DNA of 64,000 nucleotides, taken from the NCBI GenBank assembly GCA_964581385.1, contig CAZOOK010000005.1, positions 1 through 64,000 on the forward strand. Reading direction: 5' to 3'. This document shows positions 51,441-58,907 of this stretch, in pieces. Numbering within the stretch: position 1 is the stretch's first letter; every line of letters begins with the position of its first letter. This DNA is from CAZOOK01 sp964581385 (GTDB taxonomy: Bacteria; Pseudomonadota; Gammaproteobacteria; Nevskiales; Nevskiaceae). The position numbers and the translations under genes are program-made. Under the pieces are notes generated by a model, which worked only from the letters and a program-made list of their open reading frames with translations, made no database searches and was not told the DNA's origin.

Positions 51441-52781
51441 TCAGACGCTCTTATGACTGAGAAATCGCCACACCAGCCCAGCTGCCGCGACCATCAGTCC
51501 CGCGGTCATTCCCCACCACAAGCCGTCGGCAGCGACATCGGTGCGAAATGCCAGCCAACACGAAACCGGGACACCGACGATCCAGTAGGCGACGAGTGTG
51601 ATTGCGAACGGTAGCCGCGTATCCTTGATTCCGCGCAACGCGCCATTGGCGGTGACCTGTACGCCATCGAAAATCTGGAACACCGAGGCCAGCAGCAGGA
51701 AGCGCGCGGCGCGTGTGGCGATGCCGGCATCCTCGGTGTAGAGCCCTGCGATCGGCAACCGCAGAAATGCCAGGATGGCCGCATTGGAAATAGCGTTGAT
51801 CGCACCGAGCGACATGCCGACCTGCCCGCGAAAGCGCGCAGCGGAATAGTCGCCGGCGCCGGCGGCGTGGCCGACGCGTACCGTTGTCGCCAGCGCCAAC
51901 CCGAGCGGAATCATGAAGACCAGCGAGGCGAAGTTGAACGCGATCTGGTGGGCGGCCACCGCCGTATCGCCGAAACTCGCCATCAACAGCGACGACACTA
52001 CGAACAGCCCGCCCTCGGCGACCAGGATCGCACCAATCGGCAAACCCAGACGCAGCACGTCGCGTACGCCTTCGGGCGTCGCCCGCGGCTCCGCCAGACC
52101 GACCGCGCGCAGCGCCGGTGCAGTGCGGTAGGAAAAGGCCAGCGCAGCAGCCATCAGTACCGACGCCAGCGCAGTGGCAAGTCCGCAGCCGGGTGCGCCC
52201 ATCGCCGGCAGGCCCCAGTGGCCGAACAGCAGCAGCCAGTCGAGAAAGGCATTCGCGATGAGACCGATCAATCCCGCGTAGACGATCGGGCGCGTCTCGC
52301 CGAGACCTTCCGCGCTGAATCGCAGCACGAACCACAGGCAGGTGCCGAATGCACTTAGCGACAGCCAGCGCGCGAAAACGATGGCGAGCCGCGTGGTTTC
52401 CGCCGGAAGATGCAGATGGCTCAGCACCGGTGCCGCCGCAAGATTGAGTCCCGCGGCCCAGAACACCGAGACAAACAGCGAAAACCACAGCGCGCGACGA
52501 GTGAAGCAGGTGATCTGCGCCGACGAACGGCCGCTGCCGACAGCATGCGCGACGATCGGCGAACAAGCCATCAGCACGCCCATGCAGAACACCCAAAAAA
52601 TAGCATTGAGATTGAAGCCGACAGCGACTGCCGCCAGTGCTTCCGGACCCAGACGACCGGCGAATACAGTATCGACCGCCGCCATACCGACACCCGCGAG
52701 CTGTGCGGCCATCAATGGCGCCGCCAGCTTCAGGTTGGCGCGAACCTCCGCGCGATACGGGACATCGAACAGGCGGAACAT
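51441..52781 (-). CDS. MATE family efflux transporter (NorM-like)
   Basis: A 446-residue inner-membrane multidrug exporter with 12 predicted spans in two six-helix halves. The N-terminal MFRLFDVPYRAEVRANLKLA and the LAGVGMAAVDTVFAGRLGPE segment are typical of the NorM branch, which couples export to Na+ or H+. The longest frame starts at 53003 and overlaps the GAF-GGDEF gene, but the Met at 52781 gives the normal length and a plausible N-terminus. The start lies 185 bases from the divergent GAF-GGDEF gene. Substrate specificity cannot be deduced. Confidence 0.92.
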   Translation of the reverse strand: MFRLFDVPYRAEVRANLKLAAPLMAAQLAGVGMAAVDTVFAGRLGPEALAAVAVGFNLNAIFWVFCMGVLMACSPIVAHAVGSGRSSAQITCFTRRALWFSLFVSVFWAAGLNLAAAPVLSHLHLPAETTRLAIVFARWLSLSAFGTCLWFVLRFSAEGLGETRPIVYAGLIGLIANAFLDWLLLFGHWGLPAMGAPGCGLATALASVLMAAALAFSYRTAPALRAVGLAEPRATPEGVRDVLRLGLPIGAILVAEGGLFVVSSLLMASFGDTAVAAHQIAFNFASLVFMIPLGLALATTVRVGHAAGAGDYSAARFRGQVGMSLGAINAISNAAILAFLRLPIAGLYTEDAGIATRAARFLLLASVFQIFDGVQVTANGALRGIKDTRLPFAITLVAYWIVGVPVSCWLAFRTDVAADGLWWGMTAGLMVAAAGLVWRFLSHKSV

Positions 52782-52966
52782 GACGTTGGCCGGGGCGCGG
52801 ATGGTGTGGAAAGGAGGGGGAGAAAAGGCGGCGTATTGTGCGTTCGCCGCCCCATCCGCACCAGTGGTCGGCCCGCCGCATTGGGAATTATCAAGTTCGC
52901 CCTTCATCCGCCGACAAGCGGTGCACAAGAATGAGTATTCAAGAACGAGTATTGATGTAATTCGCC

Positions 52967-53971
52967 ATGATGGTGCCCGCGCTTCACCCTGTCGAATCGG
53001 CACGACTGCAAACAGCGCAGGACTTAGCGCTGTTCACGTTTCGCCGCGAAGAAGCCTTCGGCCGCGTGGTGCACCTCGCCAAACAGTTCTTCGACGTTCC
53101 CATCTGCGCGTTTTCCGTGATCGATTCCACGCGCCAGATCTTCAAGGTGATCGAAGGTCTCGACGTGTCGGAAACCTCGCGCGCGATTTCGTTCTGCGGT
53201 CACGCGATCCTGAGCAAGGACATCCTGAACATACCGGATACCCATCACGATGCCCGCTTCGCCGACAACCCGCTGGTCATCGACGAGCCTCATATCCGCT
53301 TTTATGCCGGCGCACCGGTCTTCGCGCCGAACGGCATGCCGGTCGGCGCGCTGTGCATTGTCGATCGCCAGCCGCGGGAACTGACCGGCGATCAGCTGTG
53401 CGCTTTACGCAGCTTCGCCGATATCGTGCAGGACGAACTGATCCTGCGCCGCCAGCCTGTGCGCGATCCGCTCACTGGTGTTTATAGCCAGCACTTCGCC
53501 GATCATGCGTTACGCACGGAACTGCGTCGCGCTTATCGAGGACAACTGCCGCTGGCGGTACTACAGGTCAACGTCGACAATCTTCAGGCGATCAACGATC
53601 GCCATGGCTATGGTGCGGGCGACGAAGTGCTGCGCTGCATCGCCGATTGCATCGCCTCGCGATGCAGGCGGTCCGGCGACTTCATCGCACGCTTCGGCGG
53701 CGACAAGTTCCTGGTCGTGCTTCCGGAGACACCGATCGCCGAAACACGTGCGATCGCAGAACGCATTCTCGAATCGGTCCGATCGCTACCTCCGAAAGGA
53801 CCGCCCGACACCGGGAGCGACCATGTCACCGCCACAATCGGTGGTGTCGTCGTGCGCGATATCGCTCACTTGGGCTATGGCCCCGACCTTATCCTCCTGG
53901 ATGTCGACCGGCGTCTGGCGGACGCCAAGAGCGCTGGCCGCGATTGCGCGGTGATCGAGGAACTGCGCTGA
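52967..53971 (+). CDS. GAF-GGDEF protein with altered GGDKF signature
   Basis: A 334-residue soluble signalling protein. A GAF sensor domain covers about residues 25-155 (FCGHAILSKDILNIPDTHHD and GMPVGALCIVDRQPREL are typical). A GGDEF domain follows (about 165-330; RDPLTGVYSQHFADHAL). The signature is GGDKF (244-248) in place of GGDEF, losing the acidic residue used for metal binding and catalysis. The inhibitory-site motif RSGD (235-238), five residues ahead, is intact, so c-di-GMP could still bind. A regulatory or c-di-GMP-receptor role is at least as likely as cyclase activity. A 266-bp repeat element begins 12 bases after its stop. Confidence 0.9.
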   Translation: MMVPALHPVESARLQTAQDLALFTFRREEAFGRVVHLAKQFFDVPICAFSVIDSTRQIFKVIEGLDVSETSRAISFCGHAILSKDILNIPDTHHDARFADNPLVIDEPHIRFYAGAPVFAPNGMPVGALCIVDRQPRELTGDQLCALRSFADIVQDELILRRQPVRDPLTGVYSQHFADHALRTELRRAYRGQLPLAVLQVNVDNLQAINDRHGYGAGDEVLRCIADCIASRCRRSGDFIARFGGDKFLVVLPETPIAETRAIAERILESVRSLPPKGPPDTGSDHVTATIGGVVVRDIAHLGYGPDLILLDVDRRLADAKSAGRDCAVIEELR

Positions 53972-53983
53972 TTCATGACCCCA

Positions 53984-54249
53984 GGGTTTGTTGACAATGA
54001 TCTGGTCGCTGCGCCGGTCCCGGAAAGGGCGCAGTGCAAGGAACGAACGACGCCGTGTACTTGAAGTACATCAGGAGTGAGTGACGCGGCACTGCGCCCT
54101 CTCCGGGACCGGCCCTTCGGGTTGTCGCCAAAAAACCGCCATGCAGCGTTGCTCGTCGCTCATGTACCGCGGGTACACCGCGCTCGTCGCGCCTTGCCTG
54201 GCAGTTTTTTTGGCGACAGCGCAGCGACCAGATGATTGTCAGCAGACCC
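53984..54249. mobile_element. 266-bp element with 31-bp terminal inverted repeats (MITE-like)
   Basis: The left end (53984-54014) starts gggtttgttgacaatgatct and the right end (54219-54249), read as its reverse complement, starts gggtctgctgacaatcatct; 28 of 31 positions agree. Inside are two further inverted repeats that would form hairpin arms: 54013-54113 (gccggtcccgg against ccgggaccggc) and about 54123-54218 (tgtcgccaaaaaa against ttttttggcgaca). The whole could fold into a three-way junction. No coding capacity of its own and no clear target duplication are seen. Its right end lies inside the hydrolase gene and supplies its last codons. Confidence 0.75.
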
Positions 54250-55488
54250 TAGCCGCTCACGCAGCTCGCGATATACCGCCGGATGATTCAACAGCTGCAT
54301 GTGATGAAGGCCGAATAGCGCGGCTGTATCGGTGTCGGCCAGCCTGCGTGCGGTCGCGCTAGGCAGACGCACAAGGCCGTCACCGAGAACGCGTCCCCTG
54401 ATATCGCGCTCATCCTGGCCGATGCTGGCGCCGATGAAGTGATAACGCGCGTTCGGTATCTTTTGCACGTCTGCCGGTTTAGCACGGTCGCGCGGATCGG
54501 TGATCGTGCCGAGCCGCAAATCGCGGATGCCGACGCTGCGCATTTCCAGCATGCGCGCCCACGGCCGGCTCAGTTCAAAAGCATCCATCACCGCGACGCC
54601 GAGGTGCACCGCCTTTTCCAATGGGGCGCCGAGGTGCGGCGAACCCAGACAGATCACGTTCGATACCTTCGCCGTCCATGCCGCATTTGTATGCGATCCC
54701 CGATGCGCCGCCGCACGGCACACCAAGCCGCCCATACTGTGGCCGATCAGCGCGATATCATCTACGGTCACCGGCCAGTTCCCAATGAGCTGTCCGATCG
54801 CCTTCGCCAGCAAGCGGCCGTTACGCGCCACGGACAAGCCGGTGTTGTAGCGGAAATAGAGCGGCGTGCATCCGATATCTTCGGCGAGCCGCTCGCCATA
54901 GGATCTGGATTCACTTGCAGTGGCTTCGTTTTCGGCCGGCGCGCTGCAACGCGACTGCCACATGTGCTCGTTGCAGCACAGTCCATGCACGAAGATTGCA
55001 ATGCGGGCGCTCGCGAGCGGGTAAGCAGCGGCCAGCGCGGATCGCTCAAGCTCCAGTGCTGCGCCATTCCTGTAAAAGCCGGCACGCACCGCAAGCGAAT
55101 TGCGGCTGGCGGCGACGTAATCCCCGAAGATTCCGTTGAGTGCGCCGGCGACATTATCCCGCAGCTCCCGTTTCCCCGGATCGACATCGCCGGGCGCGGC
55201 CACATTACGCTCAATTGTTCTGAGCGCCGCCTCAGTAAGCGCAAAGGCCGCACCGCCGATACCCTGCACCGCGATGTAAATGCCGCCGGTGATTCCATCA
55301 TGCGCTGCACGCACCACATCACTGCCGGTTCCAACCGCCGGCAGTGGCGCCAGTCCGCGGAATGGAATCCCGGAAACAGCGCGATGGAATTTGCGGATGC
55401 TGTCCGTGATGCGATCGAAAGCGGCTCCCGCGAGGGCCACGCCGCCACGCGTATCGGAAATAAGAGTCTGCTGAGGTCGGGACGGCAT
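54160..55488 (-). CDS. Alpha/beta hydrolase (lipase-like) with repeat-encoded C-terminus
   Basis: A 442-residue protein with a C-terminal alpha/beta hydrolase domain. The oxyanion HG motif in IAIFVHGLCCNEHMW and the nucleophile elbow ALIGHSMGGLVCRAA are clear; a downstream HHMQLLNHPAVY could provide the catalytic His. The N-terminal 150 residues are helical and not recognised. The last 29 residues (roughly from NHLVAALSPKKLPG to the stop) lie within the 266-bp inverted-repeat element, so the natural C-terminus has been replaced. Met 55488 is chosen over the longer frame. A consensus FNR-type box is 70 bases upstream. Substrate unknown. Confidence 0.83.
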   Translation of the reverse strand: MPSRPQQTLISDTRGGVALAGAAFDRITDSIRKFHRAVSGIPFRGLAPLPAVGTGSDVVRAAHDGITGGIYIAVQGIGGAAFALTEAALRTIERNVAAPGDVDPGKRELRDNVAGALNGIFGDYVAASRNSLAVRAGFYRNGAALELERSALAAAYPLASARIAIFVHGLCCNEHMWQSRCSAPAENEATASESRSYGERLAEDIGCTPLYFRYNTGLSVARNGRLLAKAIGQLIGNWPVTVDDIALIGHSMGGLVCRAAAHRGSHTNAAWTAKVSNVICLGSPHLGAPLEKAVHLGVAVMDAFELSRPWARMLEMRSVGIRDLRLGTITDPRDRAKPADVQKIPNARYHFIGASIGQDERDIRGRVLGDGLVRLPSATARRLADTDTAALFGLHHMQLLNHPAVYRELRERLGSADNHLVAALSPKKLPGKARRARCTRGT

Positions 55489-55557
55489 CAAGTGGTGTTC
55501 TGTCGGTGGAACGGGTACGTACAGAGTAACCCAGCGGCCTGGTGAAGACTGCAAGCA

Positions 55558-55571
55558 TTGATGCACATCAA
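55558..55571. promoter_or_regulatory. FNR/Anr-type box in the hydrolase-porin divergent region
   Basis: ttgatgcacatcaa is an exact TTGAT-N4-ATCAA palindrome, the FNR/Anr consensus. It lies 70 bases upstream of the hydrolase start (minus strand) and 171 bases upstream of the porin start (plus strand). Oxygen-dependent control of one or both is an inference. Confidence 0.55.
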
Positions 55572-55741
55572 CATAACCTCAAGAAATCCAACAAATTGCC
55601 GCCATTAGAGATTGCCATCCATTTTTGTATCGCCGCAACAAATTCGGCGGCGAATTCGATATAGATTCACAGGGACAGGTCACGGATCCATGTCTTTGCG
55701 GACGAACCTGGCGTAAGGACTTGACGCGCATTCAAAAAACC

Positions 55742-56866
55742 ATGCATCAACATGTTCCAATATCTGCTGCCCGACTGCCGGTGCTCGTTTGCGCACTGGC
55801 CTTTTTCGGACTCCCCCGGCTGGCCTTCGCAATCGACTTCAGCTGGTCCGGCTTCGCCAGTGGTGTCGCCGGATATGCGCTGAGCGGATCGCATCAGGAA
55901 TTTCTCAACTATCACTGTCCCTGCTACATCGCCAGCTGGGAGTATGCCGGCGTTTACGAAAACAAAGGATGGATGACGACGCCGGAAAGTCTCGTCGGAA
56001 TACAGGGCTCGCTGAAAGTGACACCTTCCCTGAAAGCGACCGCGCAACTCGTCGCGCGCGCCTCGACGGGAAAGGTCAGTGCCGACTGGGTGTATCTGTC
56101 CTACACGCTCAACAGCTCATGGCGGATCGACGCCGGCCGCCAGCGACTGCCGTTTTACTCGGATTCCGCCTATATCGGCTACACCTACCCATGGGTGCGG
56201 CCACCGCCCGAAGTATATGGCTGGCAGATCTATGACTACGATGGCGGTGCGGTCGTGTACAACACCGACTTCGGCGACTGGTCGCTGCGCGGCAGCGGCT
56301 ACGCGGGACGGCGCGCGACCACCGACAACGTGATGCAGAAAAATCTCGTCTATGGATATCCAGTCAACGAGACCTGGAACAAGATTCTCGGCGGCTACAT
56401 CGAAGTGAGTAACGACTACATCACCGCGCGCGCGGTCTATCAGCACAATAAAATCGACCGTTATGGCTTTCCGCCGGATGATGCGCCGTCGCAGATCCTC
56501 GACCGTGCGCCGCAACAGTTCGCCTCCGCCGCGCTGTCGGCCGACTATCACAGCTTCATTTTCCGCAGCGAAGTACAGATGCTGCGACAACCCGAGCAGG
56601 TCTACAACACCTTTTCCTACCTGATCTCAGGCGGCTACCGCTACCACCAGCTCACCGGGATGCTGACGCAAGCTTGGTACTACGAGCGCCTCACCACGGA
56701 CTACACAGCACCTGAGCGGTTTCACTCCGACACCGTCAGCCTGCGTTGGGATTTCCGAAAATCGTGGGACGCCAAACTCCAGGTCGATTTCTACCACGAC
56801 CACAGCGCCACACCGTTTCTCGGCGGCTCGCGGCTACTGAGCGTCGCGGTCGATACAGTGTTCTGA
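55742..56866 (+). CDS. Outer-membrane porin-like protein
   Basis: A 374-residue product with a signal peptide (1-30, ending LAFAID) followed by an aromatic, alternating beta-strand pattern (for example WRIDAGRQRLPFYSDSAYIG and YDGGAVVYNTDFGDWSLRGS). The last residue is Phe, as required for Bam-dependent insertion. This suggests a beta-barrel outer-membrane protein; it is not one of the large trimeric porins I would name. ATG 55742 (MHQHVPIS) begins the signal peptide; the frame is open from 55625 but that part is not signal-like. It is divergent from the lipase gene. Its solute is unknown. Confidence 0.82.
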   Translation: MHQHVPISAARLPVLVCALAFFGLPRLAFAIDFSWSGFASGVAGYALSGSHQEFLNYHCPCYIASWEYAGVYENKGWMTTPESLVGIQGSLKVTPSLKATAQLVARASTGKVSADWVYLSYTLNSSWRIDAGRQRLPFYSDSAYIGYTYPWVRPPPEVYGWQIYDYDGGAVVYNTDFGDWSLRGSGYAGRRATTDNVMQKNLVYGYPVNETWNKILGGYIEVSNDYITARAVYQHNKIDRYGFPPDDAPSQILDRAPQQFASAALSADYHSFIFRSEVQMLRQPEQVYNTFSYLISGGYRYHQLTGMLTQAWYYERLTTDYTAPERFHSDTVSLRWDFRKSWDAKLQVDFYHDHSATPFLGGSRLLSVAVDTVF

Positions 56867-57437
56867 TTGCGCAGCGCAAGGGATGCGGTGTGCTCGTTCG
56901 AGCAGCATCATGTGATCCGAAACATCGCTTCCCCCTCATCGGAAACCTCACCCTCCCCAGTAGCCAGAACGATCCGGCACCGGAGTGCCCACCTGTTGCG
57001 GCGTACCATGTACCGCCGCCCAGTGAGTGCTCCAGTCGATTCCGGTCGGCATCCACAAGACTGACAGCTATGCTCGTTCTCGCCATGCCTCAGCACAATT
57101 GAGGCTTGTCTATATAACCAGCTATTTGTTGAACACTACGCTAGTCATGCTGAGTCAGACAGTGCGGTGGTTTCCTCATCAGCTAAGTTTCGACGTGTGC
57201 TATTTGGCGACAAGCCCTGCTCAGAAACATCCAGTCACGCCCTCGCTAGATCAATCCGTTAGGCACACCCCACCAGTTGTGTCGCTCTCGCCCGCTACCG
57301 GGACTTTTTGCACCAAAATCAAACCGACCCCAGAATCCACAGTGCCCTCTTGCGTGGAGCTGAAGTCGTGTTGTCGGACTCTAAACGGCGTTCCAGAAAG
57401 TGCCGTTTCTGTAGAAACGATCTAATTTCGCGCGCGA
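56867..57437. other. Gene-free region between convergent porin and methyltransferase genes
   Basis: About 570 bases. Open frames in it (for example 57027-57425 on the plus strand) lack ribosome-binding sites and protein-like composition. I saw no strong terminator hairpin with a T-run. It may be the scar of a lost gene. Confidence 0.5.
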
Positions 57438-58310
57438 TCAGCTGGCTTTCCTGGCGCAAACGAGAACGTAATCCTCGCCGCCATCGACGTAGCGCCGCAG
57501 CGTGGTTGCAGCTGTTTTCAACGCCAGAGCCCTCGCCGCATCAACCTTGGAGGCGATATTTTCCAGCATCCGGTAGTATGGAATCGTTGTTTTGTCGACG
57601 ATCGACTCGATGCGAACCTGGTCGAAGCCGGATGCGCGCAGATAGCCCTCGTAAACGTCGGCGTCGTAGGCATTCACCGGCATCTCCAGACAAACACCGC
57701 TGCCAACCGCGCGATGTCCCTTCTGATAATTGGCCGGATTGACTCCACGACGCGGAATCATATCGGTCAGCGCCAAAGTGCCGCCGGGTCTGAGCACGCG
57801 CCCGGCTTCGCGCAGGAAATCGCGGCGAGTATCGAAGTGAAAGGCGCACTCCACCGCTATCACGCGGTCGAAAGATCCGTCGGGAAAGGCCAGCTTCGTC
57901 GCGTCTCCGATGCGAAGATCGATGACATCGCTAAGCTCGCATTCAGCGATGTACTGTTGCCCGGCTGCGATGCGTACGTCGGTGACGTCGATACCAATGA
58001 CACGGGACGGGTGGTAGCGCTTCACGCACAACACTGCATTGGCGCCATAGCCGCAGCCAGCGTCCAGGACAAAATCACCATACTTGATTTGTCCCGCGCG
58101 CGCGACCAGGTCGGTAAGTTCCTCACTGGCTTCATCCATAGTCATGCCTTCGCGTGTCCAATAACCGTAGTTTGCAAACTTACGGCCACCGAACACCTTG
58201 TGGCGGACTTCGTGTCGTTGCGTGTAATAGGCGACTACATCATCGGTATGCTGCGACCTCATAAAACACCCCACATCGGCATCGCTTCTTCCCTTCTGAG
58301 TTGATTGCAT
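57438..58310 (-). CDS. SAM-dependent small-molecule methyltransferase
   Basis: A 290-residue class I methyltransferase. Motif I is FVLDAGCGYGANAVLC and the acidic post-I residue is in IGIDVTDVRI. Motif II is in FDRVIAVECAFHFD and motif III in RVLRPGGTLALTDMIP. The order and the EELTDLVARAGQIKYGD lead-in resemble O/N-methyltransferases acting on secondary metabolites or sterol-like and glycine substrates, but the substrate is not resolved. The start is fixed at the ATG 58310 by a perfect ggaggag site eight bases upstream. It is divergent from the CoA-transferase gene across an AT-rich 600-base region with CRP-type sites. Confidence 0.85.
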   Translation of the reverse strand: MQSTQKGRSDADVGCFMRSQHTDDVVAYYTQRHEVRHKVFGGRKFANYGYWTREGMTMDEASEELTDLVARAGQIKYGDFVLDAGCGYGANAVLCVKRYHPSRVIGIDVTDVRIAAGQQYIAECELSDVIDLRIGDATKLAFPDGSFDRVIAVECAFHFDTRRDFLREAGRVLRPGGTLALTDMIPRRGVNPANYQKGHRAVGSGVCLEMPVNAYDADVYEGYLRASGFDQVRIESIVDKTTIPYYRMLENIASKVDAARALALKTAATTLRRYVDGGEDYVLVCARKAS

Positions 58311-58405
58311 GCGTTTGTCTCCTCCAGTTTCGTTATGCAACGACGCTCGGACACTGACGAGTCGGTGTCCATGCCGTTACCTTAGCGTGCTTGGCAGTAG
58401 AAGTT

Positions 58406-58421
58406 TGTGAACTGCATCACA
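58406..58421. promoter_or_regulatory. CRP-type site (methyltransferase side)
   Basis: tgtgaactgcatcaca is an exact TGTGA-N6-TCACA palindrome, 96 bases upstream of the methyltransferase start codon. Confidence 0.6.
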
Positions 58422-58687
58422 TTAGAGATGCATATCTAAGCCGCGTGGTGGTCGTCCACAATAGAGGGTACACACAAATGTTATTGCAACATGTGACGCA
58501 ATCACGAGCTCCGTGCTAAGCAGTGGACATGTGGTAGCGCCTATAACTGCTTATTTACATTGAGAACGATAACAGTGCTGGTCCGCTGTGACGCTCATCA
58601 ACTGCGTCGCCGATAAAGCAAGCGATTTAGGTGCCGCTGTGGAAAGCTTTATGCATGTTAGATCGTAGTCTGTATCGATGTTGTAAC

Positions 58688-58703
58688 TGTGACGAAGATC
58701 ACG
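58688..58703. promoter_or_regulatory. CRP-type site (CoA-transferase side)
   Basis: tgtgacgaagatcacg matches TGTGA-N6-TCAC(A), with one mismatch at the last base. It lies 204 bases upstream of the CoA-transferase start. Confidence 0.45.
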
Positions 58704-58907
58704 GTTTCGTCAATGACAATGCTGTAAACATAGCTCGTCGCGTTAATTGGTAGAAACAGTGGTAATCGATTGTGGATTCACTGCAATCAAACAGATCGTT
58801 GCGTTGTGCAGTCCTATATTCCTTATATGCATATATTGATATTCCCATCAGATCCGGACATCGCCATCGAGGCTATCGGCTCACATCGCCTTATCAGGAT
58901 ATGACTT

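Larger units (their letters stand above)
58311..58907. promoter_or_regulatory. AT-rich divergent regulatory region
   Basis: About 600 bases of visibly lower GC between two divergent genes. It contains an exact CRP-type palindrome at 58406-58421 and a near-exact one at 58688-58703 (listed separately). No gene is supported. Low GC and long length suggest a foreign or heavily regulated promoter region. Confidence 0.55.
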
